Assembly (NCBI GenBank): GCA_946811695.1
Contig: OX328124.1
Location: 29,072,148 to 29,136,147 of the forward strand
DNA from: Gonocerus acuteangulatus
Lineage: Eukaryota > Arthropoda > Insecta > Hemiptera > Coreidae
DNA length: 64,000 nucleotides
Reading direction: 5' to 3'
Part shown: piece after piece, positions 1 to 12,310 of the stretch
How positions within the stretch are numbered: the stretch's first letter is position 1
Layout: every line of letters begins with the position of its first letter
Made by a program: the position numbers and the translations under genes
The notes under the pieces: generated by a model
Databases searched by the model: none
Seen by the model: the letters and a program-made list of their open reading frames with translations, nothing else
Told to the model about the DNA's origin: nothing

Positions 1-325
1 CATACAAGATGAAAAAGTTGTCATGTATACAAGGCGATCTCGTATCACACACTGAAACTCAGTTTTCCACAGATATACGAAAATTAGGAGTCTGAATAAA
101 GGTCAATGACTTTCCTTTCTTGTTCGTTGCCTAGAGCACTACTGATAGATAGGGTAATTCAGGGTTACAACCCTCAACCTATGCCCAGATAATCACCGTA
201 AAAGAAATGAAATGGAAGGTGTCGTATTCGACACCTACTTGTCGAAGGAGGGTTAACTATCTGTGCCCGCGACATTGTCCACATGAATAGAGACTTAATT
301 AAAAAAATCTACTTAAAAGAAATGC
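1..325. other. No gene recognised
   Basis: AT-rich, unassigned. A small hairpin GGTGTCG-TATT-CGACACC lies at about 218-235. Confidence 0.5.
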
Positions 326-399
326 TTCTTTATACATGATATTAGGCGTATAGCCATGGGGGATCAAGCTTATAGGCTGCTAGGCCTGAATATGATTGT

Positions 400-620
400 T
401 AAACATGATGGAGCAACTAAGCTACCCCTTAGGGATTGTATACCCCTAGTGTGTATAGACTGTCTGATAGACAGCAGACATACAGACAAAAATTCTAAAA
501 ATCATTGTTTTTGGTACTATTGTGTTGATGAAGGCCCCCAATAGTATTTTTTCCCATTTATCTTCCCTGTACAGAGAGCGATCTGTTAGAATTTCATTAT
601 ATGTATAGATAGATTACGGC
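400..620. repeat. LINE-tail-like repeat
   Basis: GACAAAAATTCTAAAAATCA, TTGTGTTGATAAGG-type text and CATTTATCTTCC...CAG(A)GAGCGATC are shared with 1015-1275 and 11920-12180. The pattern resembles 3' UTR tails of insect LINEs. Just upstream, 326-440 matches 9540-9655 on the opposite strand. Confidence 0.45.
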
Positions 621-915
621 TGGTAGTGGCAAGTTGGTAATTTGGGTTCCGAGTAACCCCCCCCCCCTCCTAATGAACTGATTTAGTTTATTTTTACAAC
701 ACATTTTTCTATTAATATGTCCACAACGAATACCGAGTTTCGTTGAGATACACCAATAATATGGCTGAATAACTACTTTGAATCCGGAGTAAACCCCCCT
801 CCAGATGAACCAATTTTGCTGGTTAACAAACACCTTCAATCATTTGCTAGGGGAATACTTTATACCAAATTTTGTGACAAAAAAACCTCTGGTGTGTATC
901 GTGTTAGCGATAGTT
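597..915 (-). mobile_element. G-family internal fragment
   Basis: Contains the G tandem-unit blocks ACGGCTGGTAGTGGC, CCCCCTCCTAATGAACTGAT and AATACCGAGTTTCGTTGAGA, followed by GGTTAACAAACACCTTCAAT. The ends are not present. Confidence 0.6.
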
Positions 916-1014
916 CATGAAATGTTCAACATTATTCTATACATTGGCATAACTTTTTTATTTATGAACACACTGACATGAAGCAAACACTAAATGTTAA
1001 GTGAAGCTACAATA

Positions 1015-1275
1015 TATTAGTGAAAACTGCAACTAAATCGGATGAGCCGTTTCTGAGATTAGTGCGCACAGACAAACAGACAAAAATTCTAACAATCATT
1101 GTTTTGGGTTCTATTGTGTTGATAATGGCTCCCAATAGTATTTTTTACCAAATATCTTCCATGCACAGACAGCGATCCGTTTATTATTTAATAGATTAAG
1201 TCTGGAGTAATAATTTCTCAGGGAGATATTTTTGCAGGTATTGTACCAGTCCGGTTTTAAGCATCAGGCTCCTCT
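1015..1275. repeat. LINE-tail-like repeat, second copy
   Basis: ACTAAATCGGATGAGCCGTT, then the shared GACAAAAATTCTAACAATCA, CAGACAGCGATCCGTT and CTCAGGGAGATATTTTTGCA. Confidence 0.45.
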
Positions 1276-2657
1276 GCATAATATTTTTTACATACACATA
1301 TTTTACTTACAGTGAATGATGAATTTTTATTATTTGTTGCATGCACCACTTCTTAGACGAGTTGTATGTCTCCTGTATTTTCTATATAAGGTGAGGTAAA
1401 ATTATAATTCCGTCAATTATTATTCTTAAAATAATGGATAATATTAACTAAGGATTTTAAGAGAAATGTTTGTATTGAATCAATTTTTACAGCAGCAAGT
1501 GTGCATTTTTATAACAAGATGTGATTTTCAAAATTTGAACAATTTTACAACAACAATTTTGACAAAAATTAGGTTTTAATCAAACATCTGTAAGCCTTAA
1601 AAAATCAAACAAAATCTCCCTGTGCTTTGAAGAGCAGAATTGTGCACCATTGTTTTGACAGTCGCCTAAGTCATAGGAAAACTATTGTGTCGCCAGACTC
1701 AACCTGACACTTTCTGTTTGACCAATTAACCAGGACTTTGGCAAAATAAGGCACCTCAATAGGCAATTAATAAGACAGGCCATAAACATTTATAATAAAT
1801 AAAATTTAAAAGAAAAACAAAAGAGAAACTAAAAGAAGTTTAATAGAGAAACTGTGCATTTGTACCCAAACACTGGAATTGTACATCTCTCTGAGAAAGT
1901 ATTACTCCTGACTTAATCTATACAAATAATAAACAGAAAAAAGTGCTGGGCATAATAAGCCAACATATTAAGAGACATGATTCCTGCCTTCTTTTATATA
2001 AAGTCGGAATTAACCTACAATTGGCCATTTTTGAATCCAACGAACACCATTCCCTAAATTATTATGTTTTAGAAGATCTATTTTTAGCATATTTGGATGC
2101 CCAAGAAGCAAACAGCAAACATTGAAAGCAAAACAAAGTAGATGATCGTAATATAAAGGAGTATCTTGGTGAATGATCAGTATGCTGTGTTGCCAGCACC
2201 CCAATAACGTTGGGCAGGCCATCTTATTCTTCTGCTGATATTTTTGGCGAAATACCAAAATGGTGTAGAACTGATATAAAAATATCACATGCATTCTGTT
2301 TTAACACTTTAGCTGCGGCTGTCATTGTTTGGGAATACCTCAGTATCAGGTGCATTTTTGTTTGAATTTTTCATGCAGACTTTTTTTTTTCATAAAAAAA
2401 TGTTCCAGTCAGCCAATTTTAAAACACAAAAAACTGTTGGAAAGCCCCTTCCCATACAGCAATCATAATTCCCTCATAGTAACTCTTAATGGTTGAAATG
2501 TCTAATAAATTCATACTAATCTGCAATGTATTGTTTTATAAAAAATGTAGAATGTTCTCAAAATTATCATTAAAAAAAAATCATCATACAAGTAGTAGCC
2601 TGTACTTTTTGGGATTTCAAATCCACAAAACTGAAAATTCTAGTACTTTGTCATTGG
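1276..2657. other. No gene recognised
   Basis: AT-rich DNA with A and T runs. Open frames here are short and have no recognisable motifs or splice context. Confidence 0.5.
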
Positions 2658-3264
2658 CAGGGCCTCCGAGAGGAATTATGGGCCCCTGTCCAAATAACTT
2701 CACGGGTTCTTTAACCCCCCTCTTACATTAATATTACTCAAACTATGTAAAATTGACATTTCTCTAAATACAAACTTTTTAATTGAACAGAGTGAAAAAT
2801 TTACATATTATCTATGCCTAAGGTACTTTGGAACTTCCTGGAGATACAAATTTATTGACTGACAATATTTAAAAGTCCGTATATATATTAGAAATAGAGA
2901 ATTTAGTTAGTTATCCATTAGTTGTTCTCAATAATAATTATTTCGATATTTCTAAATATAATGCGAGTAAAAAAATGACGCCGGGCCCCCTGAGACCACG
3001 CGCCCCTGATCAATTGTCCACCATGACCCCCGACAATCGGTGCAGTAAAGGTCACTTACAATACTTGTAGTTTTATTACGAATCATGTTTATGTAAATAA
3101 AAAAATATAGATCTCATTCCAACAAATGTAGGCTATGCCAGCCTATATTTCTAAAATCCATTCTTTTTACAAGCTCATAACCCATATTTTTTTCCTATTA
3201 GCGAGGCCTGGCCCGGGCCCGGGACAACAGTACCCAGCTGTCCCCCCCCCATGTGGCGGCCCTG
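2658..3264. mobile_element. hAT-type MITE, diverged copy
   Basis: Left end CAGGGCCTCCGAGAG, right end ATGTGGCGGCCCTG. Only about 3020-3264 aligns closely with the other copies; the middle (2760-3000) is unrelated AT-rich DNA. Its right end abuts a SINE head. Confidence 0.5.
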
Positions 3265-3340
3265 GCCTCCGGTGGGACTCGAACCCACCATCGCCTGCAG
3301 GAGAATCTAAGGTGTTAACCACTAGACCAAGGGGAGACCC
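3265..3340 (-). mobile_element. Type A SINE head fragment joined to a hAT-type MITE
   Basis: The minus strand reads GGGTCTCCCCTTGGTCTAGT with B box GGTTCGAGTCC. Downstream on that strand it runs straight into the terminal repeat of the MITE at 2658-3264 and not into its own body and tail. Confidence 0.7.
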
Positions 3341-3474
3341 GTTCACTATAATTAGTACTAGATTTATTGACATTGATTATACACCTAAAAGTCTACCACG
3401 CTACAGGCCACAAAGGCTCAGAGGGTCAGATACCATAGTGGTATCTGCTTCTTGACCATATGGATTATACACCT

Positions 3475-5619
3475 GGTTTTACTAAATGAGCCTAATGAAC
3501 TTGTTTAACATTTACATACATACATGTGTGACACAACATTACATCACCGAGACTGGGCCTCCTCTAAGAGCCTCCAGCATTAGGCTCTGTTTTTGCTGCA
3601 GCTCTCCTTTTCCGAATCCCAAACAAAGTTCTGGCATCATTGACTATGCCATCTGATACTTGGTCTTCCTACTCAGCCTTCCTCCCAGCCTTTTCTGCTT
3701 TGCGCAAACTCCCATTATTAATATGCTTTAATTGCTAATTTTTGACATGGATGTGTTTTATGGTAATACTGGAAGAGAGCATAAACTAAGAAGGAAGTTC
3801 CCTTGGAAGTGAGTACGCCACTTTGGGGTCGCTTTTCGTTCCACTCCCGTTTGACATTTTCGGGCAGTTATGTCACGGCTTAAGCATGTTTTGTGCTAAA
3901 ATTTTACAATGCAAAATAAAGGGGTTGGCAGAGAGAAATAATCAATATTTACTTTATTTTGTTTTATTACTAAAACCCAACATACTCATCCCAGGTCAAG
4001 ACGTCCGATCCCCATGATTGAGGACTATGGGATTGTATAAATGAGCGTCTACGTAAATATGAGGCACTTAATAAGGAATCATAATCAACATATTATTCAA
4101 TAGTATTCTAACAGTGCACTTTGTGCTGTTAGCAATATTTTAATTATCTTTTTTTTTTCTTTATTGGTTATTACATTCTGTATATGGACACATCTCGTAA
4201 TATGATACAATATGAAGGTTCTGTACTCAAGGCTTCCCAAATTAAATCCCAATCCTGATTAATTATTTTTATATCTGATAAATAATGGATTATAAATTAC
4301 TTTAAGGAAAGGAAAAGAGAAAAATGAAAATGGAATGGAAGAAATCAATTAGTCAATTTTACCTTAGCTTTATTTTTAAAAAAAAACTTGATATTAAACA
4401 TAATTTTGATTTTTTTATTTATTTATAAATGGTAAAATCAGAGATTTTGTCTTGTTTGGAAAAATTATAACATAACTTAGCTATTTTTGGGATGAAATAA
4501 TACATTTCTTAATACTATCATTCACTTATTCAGCACTAAGAAGCTAATGCTCCACAATAGAAAAAGGTAGCGTAAGTATACATAAAAAAGTTTAATTAAA
4601 TCTATACAAAATTATTTTTATATATAAATGTAAAAAAATATATAAAATAAATAGCAAAACATGATATACATATGATACATATTACAGTTAGAAATGTATT
4701 ACAAAAATAACATGTAATTATTAAAGAATTGTTGTCTTAATTATTATCAAAAGTGAAAATATTCGCAAACAATTTTTGGGATTATTTCATTTTAAAAGTT
4801 TACAATTTTCCAGATTATTTAAAATGTGTACTGATATTCAATAAATTAATTTACGTTAGGTTTTCTAAATCAATGTATTTTTCCTTATAAATGGTTACAA
4901 CATCAGACTGATTTATTGAATTAACTTATTTCTTAAATTAGTAAATATAATAACTTATATGTAATAATTTAAGAAAAAATAAACATATAAGTCTTTAGTG
5001 ATTAAAAGAGTAGAAAATTTTACATGTAAACTGAAAAAAAAAAATAATAATTGAACATTTATTAGCTTTAGTTAGTTCCAAGTTTTACTTCTCCACATAT
5101 CTTAATTTTTAATACATGATGTCAATTATAAATAAACTTATTCTATTATTATTGTTATATTCTACTTAGTTTTACCTTCTTTCGAAATTAATTTTTGGTG
5201 TTATTAATCTGATGAAATATTTCAATACAAGTAAAATACCTTTATGGATGTTTTTTCAAAACACGTCCATCAAAAATTCATTTAGCACTGCTCAGGATGG
5301 ATTATGGCAAACATACTGTCAATGGATATATTCAAATTATGTTTTGGCACGAAATGTTTCTTATTTAAAATCATTAAATAAGCGTTCCATTGTTATTTAA
5401 GAGGTAATGTCAAAAAATCAATTAAAATTAATACAATTTACAATAAACAAAACAAATAAAGCAAATCTCATTAAATGTCCATTGGATTTCACAGTGAGAA
5501 AAATGAAAATCAATTATAGACAGTTGAATTGTAGTGACCTAATCGATGAAGAATTTTGAGCATATTCTCTGGTAACTGTGATCAAAGCTGATCTTGAAGA
5601 ATTATTCTCAGAAAATAGT
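3475..5619. other. AT-rich region downstream of the chitin-binding gene
   Basis: Extremely AT-rich, especially 4260-5200. It should hold the gene's 3' UTR and polyadenylation site (minus strand), but AATAAA-like words are too common in such DNA to choose one. Confidence 0.5.
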
Positions 5620-5799
5620 TTATATATAATTTCCACTGGCATCTTTGTAAAGGTCGTCATTTATGCTGTATCTGTCGACTGAAGCTGGGCAGTCTACGTT
5701 GAACCACCAGTCACATACTCGCACGGCCTGATTGAAGACAGTTCCATTTGGGCAGAGGAAAGAATATTTGGCTCCACTTGGTAAGCACCAGTGCCATAC
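5620..5799 (-). CDS. Exon 3 (last coding exon) of chitin-binding protein: C-terminal half of CBM14 domain and tail
   Basis: Encodes 59 residues and a TAA stop. It begins VWHWC, continues through YSFLCPNGTVFNQ and CDWWFNVDC, which are the most conserved parts of arthropod peritrophin-A domains, and ends with a polar tail, LYKDASGNYI. The aromatic residues (FxCPNGTxFxQ, CDWWxNVxC) are those expected to contact chitin. The acceptor is ATTTCAG directly above 5799 on the minus strand. The short tail with no second domain makes this a single-domain protein. A spliced C-terminal extension is unlikely, because the stop follows a tail that looks complete. Confidence 0.9.
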   Translation of the reverse strand, partial: VWHWCLPSGAKYSFLCPNGTVFNQAVRVCDWWFNVDCPASVDRYSINDDLYKDASGNYI

Positions 5800-6729
5800 C
5801 TGAAATATTTTATCTCATCAGTACAAAAAACTACCTAAAAATATATTTATTTTTAGAATTTTTTTCTAATTTTATTTTAGCCTAAAAGTTCAAAACTTCT
5901 TCATAACATTTCTGAGACAATTTTAGTTTTTAAATGCTCTCACAAGCTGAAGCGGGACTGGGTTAAGACCACATACCTCGAAATTGATGAGTGGTTTGCA
6001 TGATTTTCAAATGTTAAAAATATCTAAAGAAAAGGATTGTCCCTGTAGAGGCACAAGATCAAGAGAGAAACATGTTGAGCTAATATATTTAAATAAAATA
6101 AAGATTTTATGTTTAGAATCAACTCGTTTCCTGATATTTTTTTATTTAATACATTACAGATACCTAATCCACCCTTAAAAAAAATTCTGTCAGTACATCC
6201 AACAAACATTTGTTCGCTATTGACTCAGATTTTTAGACCTTTGAAATTTTGGCAGTATTTGTTATCCTTCTTGACTTAAAACATGTGCTTTAAAAGAAAA
6301 CAAAATATGGAGTGGAACTAAAGTTTTAAGGTTTGAGCGATTCGAATCAACATACTTGCTGTTCCATCACAGTTAGGCAGGGGATTGAAAAAACACAGCC
6401 TAGCCTTAAGTGTTGTCGGCTCAGCATGTTAAAGCCTTAATTTTAGGATTCTCAACGAGCCTTATGGAATTGAATGGTATTTGCAGAAATTGTCTCGTAT
6501 TTGACACTGACTCTGTGTTTGAGAGGGAATTGGGATAGCACCACAGCCTGGCAACCAAGTTTAATACCTTTCTTCCCATTTGGGATTTTGACGTGAAATT
6601 TTGATTCACCGATTCTGTGGTGAATTCTGATCATCTTGGCACCCTATTTGTACAGATAAGTTCTATATTAAAGAGAAAGAGGCTGCACAAAAAAATATTG
6701 GTTAAAGTGAAAAACTTTTCTGCTTGCTC

Positions 6730-6828
6730 AAATTTTCTTTATACACAAGTCAACTATGAGTAGATAAACTAATATTTAGTAAATATTAGTTTATCTACTC
6801 ATAGTTGACTTGTGTATTAAGAAAATTT
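6730..6828. repeat. Near-perfect palindrome in intron 2
   Basis: Arms of about 48 bp with a single mismatch; the inner parts are CAAGTCAACTATGAGTAGAT and its complement, with almost no loop. No flanking target duplication identified. Probably a MITE remnant. Confidence 0.75.
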
Positions 6829-6917
6829 CAGTAAATATTATTTACTATTTTTTTCTAAAATGTTAAAATTAACTAATTTATAATACTTAATCACAAATTA
6901 TGATCTAGAATACACAT

Positions 6918-7170
6918 CGTCCCTACCATGGCAAACTATGGAATATGCAAAATCTCCTTTTTCAGATTCGAGACTTTGCTCTTGGATTGTGGACGATACG
7001 ACTTGCCGAAATTTGCCAATGCTCTAACCCCTTTACAATAGCCTATAATGCCTTAAATAAAGTATTGAATAAGACCATTTTTCAATATATTACTTTGTCA
7101 ATGGATAGTATAAGTTCGTTCTCTAGTTTGCTCCAATTTGCATATTCGATAGTTTGACATGGTAGGGACG
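6918..7170. mobile_element. 253-bp MITE in intron 2
   Basis: Inverted ends CGTCCCTACCATG(G/T)CAAAC, extending to about 31 bp (GAATATGCAAA), with ACAT on both sides (6914-6917, 7171-7174). No coding frame. Superfamily not assigned. Confidence 0.6.
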
Positions 7171-7317
7171 ACATGTCAATTAGTAAATTATTGATTTGAA
7201 ACTGTTATTACTTAACACAGTAAATTATTTAGTTCTAATACATTTTATGTATATTACTATTCGAAAGTATGAGGTTGCTGGCAGAGAAGGAAGATCTTTG
7301 GTAAAATGAAAAATGTC

Positions 7318-7358
7318 AAATTCCTTCACAAAAATAGATTTGTTGTGAAGGAATTTGA
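7318..7358. repeat. Hairpin, 15-bp stem
   Basis: CAAATTCCTTCACAA and TTGTGAAGGAATTTG pair perfectly around a loop of about 11 nt. Function unknown. Confidence 0.6.
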
Positions 7359-7535
7359 GTTTTTTGGAAGAAAAAAAAATCAACAAAACATATTTTCATA
7401 TTCAGATTAAATTTTTAACACTAATATTCAAAATTTACTGACCGCACTGCCAATGACCCAGCAGGGTAGAGGCAGTATAATAATAAAAAAATAATAAATT
7501 TTTAAATAAGATGTTTTTTTTTTAACTATGTATTT

Positions 7536-7727
7536 ATTTAAATTTTAATGTCCATTATAATTAACTCAGAATTTTAGGATGGGTTATCTATAGGTAACCA
7601 CCCTTTTCCAGTCAGGATAGGGCTGATGCCTTTTCTTTTTATAAAGAAAAGCTACCACCCCCAGTGGGGATCGAATTCACGACCCTTGGCACAGAGTGTT
7701 AAGTGTTCACGGCCACTGTGCCTCCTC
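7536..7727 (-). mobile_element. tRNA-derived SINE, type B, in intron 2
   Basis: On the minus strand: GAGGCACAGTGGCCGTGAAC head, B box GTGAATTCGATCC, hairpin TTTTCTTTATAAAAAGAAAA, central block AAGGGTGGTTACCTATAGAT and the same tail as 61849-62053. No clean target duplication seen. Confidence 0.8.
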
Positions 7728-8599
7728 ATATTTATGTATATATTTCTTATATAAGAGCAGTGTAGAGCCAGAGAATTACACTTCGTTTAATCCCACTAGT
7801 CTTCCCCTGAAGCAGATGAGCAGTTTCTTCAATCTGTTTATAGGATTCCAGGTGAATTTACTGTCCAATATGATCTCCAAAAGATTGATTTTATCTGTTT
7901 GTATTCCTATTCCTTCCACTTGAAAGATTCCATGTTAAAACTTCTTTTCCTTGTGAAAGGATCTACTTTAGACTTGTCAGGGTTGATGGGTAACAACAGA
8001 TTATATCATAACCTTCTGATTATATTCCAGGTGCATTCCTTTTCTTAGTGTATGCATTTATTTCCCTTTGATGATGACTGAAATATCTGCATGTCCTATT
8101 TACACGTAAACTGCATTCGTGTGTGTTTGATACATATTGATTGAACCTTATCAAGCCATATTTATTGTGTGTATAGATGTTAGAATTACATGGTGGTGGT
8201 ATCAGTCGGAGACAATGGAGAAGGTGACTGGGGAAGTTGTACAGGATATATGGTTATTCAAAAAATATTTGTTTTTTTCAGTTGCCACTACAATTTTTTT
8301 TCAAATTAGATGTATAAATCAAAATTATACATCTGGACAATTATAGGACAATGCATTCTGGACAATGCATTATTGAGCCACATGACTCAATTTGATAAAT
8401 ACGCTATTTTGGGGTAAATATGTATGAACTAGTTAAATTTACAAACAAAACATTCGATGATAAATAAACAATTATGGCCATAGCCCGGGGGAGCATAGAT
8501 GTGAATATGTCTGCCTGAGGGAACATACCACTGAATCACACTATGGCAGATAACGTATTAACTCATATCCATTGGATGATCTCAAAAGGGCAAGGGTGT

Positions 8600-8760
8600 A
8601 TATAGAAAATAATTTCGGGATGGGGGGGGGGGGGGGTTACGACCATTTCCGGGGTTTGGAATACTAAAAATTTAGAACTTGGAATAGTTTTAGGCACCTA
8701 AAACGCTATTACACGTAAAATAATTTTTTTGGATGAACTAAGTGATCTTATTTAATTTAT
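8600..8760 (-). repeat. Dispersed repeat with C-rich end, third copy
   Basis: The reverse complement contains TATTCCAAGTTCTAAATTTT and a run of C corresponding to the plus-strand G run at 8620-8636, as at 14130. Confidence 0.45.
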
Positions 8761-9149
8761 TTATTTATTATTAATTAAGCTTATCACAACTCAGGCGACG
8801 AAACTGCAGCTTGAAAGAATTGAGGTAAGTAGAAGAAAGTCAATAGTATAGTCAGTGATAAACAGTAAAATAAATTAAAAGTACGAGTCGTAAGTAAAGT
8901 AGTACTTATTAGCTGAGAGAAGTAACTTAATTCTGTGTTGGTAGTTCAGTGTCTCACTCAGTGATATTTACTTCTAGAAATAAAAAGGGGGGAAGGAAAA
9001 CAAGAGGGGAGAAAAGGCAAAAATAAGACAAATAAATAGACAGATAAAAGAAGGAAGGAAAAAATAAATTTATATTATATATAACAAAAATAAACAATTG
9101 AAACAAGGGGAGAAAAAAAAATAAAATAAATAAAAAAAGAGGGCCGTTG

Positions 9150-9536
9150 CTAGATTTTATCCAGAGTTTTGATGTTGGAAAGTAATTGGAATATGTCTGA
9201 AATATATTTGCTGTCATTTGAAAGTAATTCATGCATGTTTGATGGTAAGTCAGTGTTTAGCCTGAGTCTGCAGTCTGTCAGTAAGTTTTTAACAGTAAGT
9301 GGTGTATTGCAGTATTGGCATATTGGTCTGTCTTGTCGTGTCATAAGGTATGAGTGAGTCAGTAGGGAGTGGCCTATCCTCAGCCGGCAGAGGACGACTT
9401 CTTCTCGTCTGTTACTTCTGCTGCTTGAAGGCCATTCCCGAACTGTATACTTAATCTCCCTTAATTTATTATCTGTAACTTTAAACCAGGTATCCTGCCA
9501 AATTTGCATTATTCTCTCTTTACCCTCAGTGTGCAA
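9150..9536 (-). pseudogene. Orphan LINE ORF2 C-terminus (CCHC-type region)
   Basis: A 128-residue frame with LCRLRIGHSLLTHSYLM followed by a C-x2-C...H/N...C pattern (ICQYCN, then LLTDC). This is the conserved C-terminal cysteine motif of I/Jockey/R1-type LINE ORF2 proteins. The expected His of the motif reads as Asn here. No RT or RNase H is attached, and the piece is in the opposite orientation to the LINE at 10.2-11.7 kb. Immediately upstream on its own strand (9540-9655) is a repeat also seen at 326-440. Confidence 0.7.
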
Positions 9537-10148
9537 GTTAGTTTAACAATACCTAAGGGGTCAGCTTTGTGGCTCTGTCATGTTTAACAATCCTAGCAGC
9601 CTGTATGCTTGATCCCCCCTGGCTATATGCCTAATATCGTGTATAGGGAAGCATTACTGTAAAGTAGATTTTTTTTTTTTTTTAATTCCCATATGACGGT
9701 GTTTATAATCCAAAATAAACCAAAAGGTACATATATTCAAAAATGCTGCCCAAGTCACTATCCACGCGGAAGGAGTCGCAGGCACAGCTAGTATAATACA
9801 TAATTAATATTTTAGTTTGAAACTAGAGATCAATATTGGTACCTCAGCATATCTAAAAAAAATATTGAATTCCATTGTATCTCTTTTTTGGAAGGAGAAA
9901 CGCTTCCATGGCTCAAATTAAAAGCACTCCTGGTCATAAAGGATATGATAATGTCTTATATAGAGGGACCAACATGAAAATGGGAGCTGATCATATCCTC
10001 ATGGATCCATTTAATCAAAGCGATATTCAATAGCCATCACATTAAAGTGAGGAAGGGAATCATATCAACCAAAATTAAGGCTCCTAAACGAAACCCAAAG
10101 GGAGGTGTGTTATATCCCTTGTTGTAGACAACTGTAGTGGGCACCCTT

Positions 10149-10200
10149 AAATAAATAATAAATTAAATAAGATCATAGAATAATAAATTAAATAAGATCA
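10149..10200 (+). repeat. Two-unit 26-bp tandem repeat
   Basis: AATAATAAATTAAATAAGAT followed by CATAG/CATGG occurs twice, directly upstream of the truncated LINE. Confidence 0.6.
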
Positions 10201-10210
10201 TGGAAATTTC

Positions 10211-11680
10211 TTGAACTTTGTAATTAATTTCCTATCAAATAGGACATTCAGAGTGCAAATTGGTGTCACATTATCTAATGAATTCCTGCAAGAAAATGGT
10301 GTACCACAAGGAAGTGTACTAAGTACGACATTCTTTAAAATAGCTATGGACACTGTACGAGAACATATCTCTCCACCGGTGCGTTATTGCCTTTACGTAG
10401 ATGATTTGCTTATTTATGTTACAGCAAGAAATATAGACTATGCCAAGGATATGATACAACAAAACATAGCAAGTCTCGAAAAATGGAGCGTTACTAACGG
10501 ACTACAATTTTCAACAATAAAAACACACTATATAATTTTTACCAAAAAGAGACAGATACCAAAACTCGACTTATATTTATCTAATGAATTAATCAATTCC
10601 ACAAATACGCTTAAATTTTTAGGACTACAATACTCCCGACTCACTTGGGTGCCCCATCTGAAGGAACTCGTTAATAAATGTAAGAAATCTCTCCATCTAC
10701 TAAGGGTTCTTAGTAATACTAAATGGGGAGCAGACAGACGTCTAATGCTTACATTCTACCGAGCATATACCAGGTCTCTACTGGACTGTGGGAGTGTAGT
10801 GTATTCGTCTGCCAGAACCACCACACTGAAAATACTGGACCCAATACATACAACAGGTCTACGTCTTGCAACTGGCGCCTTCAGATCAAGCCCAGCCGTA
10901 AGTCTCTATGCTGAAAGCGGAGAACCACCATTGGAGCTCAGACGTATGTTCAACTGTATAAAATTTGTGCTGAAAAGTAAGTTCCTAAATAGTCCATGTA
11001 CTCCAAATTCCTTAGAACAAACATTCCTCGAACTATTTCAACATCACATGAAAAGACAACGTCCCCTGCACATGAGGTACTTAACATACACACAAAACTC
11101 GGATCTACAATATAGCATATCTCTACAAACTCCAGACATGACTTGTATACTGTGGACAACAAGAAATTTAAAAATGGACCTCGAACTTACAAAATTCAAA
11201 AAAACTAACCCTACATCCAGAGAACTATATAAAAATATTTTTTATTCACGACTGACTGAAAACACTGGAACACTGTTCATCTACACTGACGGGGCGAAAA
11301 CAGCTGAAGGTGTAGGAGCGGCTGCTGTAGTTGGTGATGAAATCAAGTTGCTAAAGCTACCAAACATAACAAGCTCCTACTCAGCCGAACTACATGCTGT
11401 TATACTCGCACTGGACAACATACCTAACACTGAACACAGAAACATTACTATATGTATTGACTCACTGAGCGCACTTCTTACATTACAGGACATTTACAAT
11501 ACTAATCCTTTAATACAAGAGATACACTATAAAATATCATTACTGAACAAGACAGTCACTATGTATTGGCTACCAGGCCACGAAGACATCGGACCAAGTA
11601 CCAACGTCGACTTACTAGCAAAACTTGCAGGACGAAAAGAACAACAGGACATTGACTGTTTGACGTACCCAAAACCAATC
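10211..11680 (+). pseudogene. 5'-truncated non-LTR retrotransposon ORF2: reverse transcriptase palm plus RNase H
   Basis: One long frame encodes the second half of a LINE polymerase. ENGVPQGSVLS (residues 28-38) is RT motif 4/B and YVDD (62-65) is the catalytic motif C; the thumb follows. An RNase H domain starts near residue 356 (FIYTDG) with catalytic acids in TDG, SAELHAV and CIDSLSAL, and WLPGHEDI toward its end. The endonuclease, fingers and first palm motif are missing upstream. After about residue 485 the frame runs into unrelated sequence, so the C-terminal CCHC region is absent too. RNase H plus this RT type suggests the I/Jockey/R1 superfamily. It lies in intron 2 of the chitin-binding gene, opposite in orientation. 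The intact 480-codon frame suggests a fairly recent insertion. Confidence 0.85.
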
Positions 11681-11783
11681 TGGTTAAAATTTATTGTCTT
11701 TATGTATATACTACACTCATTTCTGCCTGTTTTTTACTTACAAGTTGTATATTTATTTTTTTACTTATAAGTTGTATTTTATG

Positions 11784-11813
11784 CTGAAGAAGGCTGCCAA
11801 TGTACAGCCGAAA
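11784..11813 (+). other. Penelope-type hammerhead-like motif
   Basis: CTGAAGA, then GGCTG paired with CAGCC, then GAAAC: the CUGANGA / stem II / GAAA order of a hammerhead ribozyme core. One extra purine separates CUGANGA from stem II. It sits directly 3' of the truncated LINE. Confidence 0.4.
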
Positions 11814-11919
11814 CGTCCAAATACAGATTTCTTCCTGAAAGTCTGACGTTTTTCTCCTAGCCGAATCCCAACTATACCTTGTCTTCGTATCTCTGCAACG
11901 GCTAACTATCTCCATCTTC

Positions 11920-12180
11920 CCTAGTGTGTATAGTGTCTGACCGACAGCAGACAAACTGACAAAAATTCTAAAAATCATTGTTTTGGGTACTATTGCATTG
12001 ATAAGGCCTCCCAAAAGTATTTTTTCCCATTTATCTTCCATGTACAGACAGCGATCCGTTAGAACTTTATTATATGTATATATTAAGTCTGAAGAAATAA
12101 TCTCTCAGGGAGATATTTTTGCAGGTATTGTCCCAATCTGGTTTAATTTTATTATATGTATAAATTCAAAAATATACTAA
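11920..12180. repeat. LINE-tail-like repeat, third copy, in intron 2
   Basis: CTAGTGTGTATAGTGTCTGA, GACAAAAATTCTAAAAATCA, ACAGCGATCCGTTAGAA and CTCAGGGAGATATTTTTGCA, in the same order as the copies at 0.4 and 1.0 kb. Confidence 0.45.
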
Positions 12181-12310
12181 CTTAACTTTAATAGTTATTT
12201 TATTTAATATATCATAGAACAATTGTTATTGTTATTTGCACCGGAATAAAAAAAAAATTGTTCTTGGTAAAATAAAGCCACGGGAGGAAATTGTCATTAA
12301 TAATAATTAC

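Noticed and set aside
9001..9140. Possible gene frame encoding Phe/Leu-rich protein on the minus strand
   Set aside because: It is a purine-rich low-complexity stretch (AAAAGAAGGAAGG-like) next to a LINE fragment; no coding evidence.
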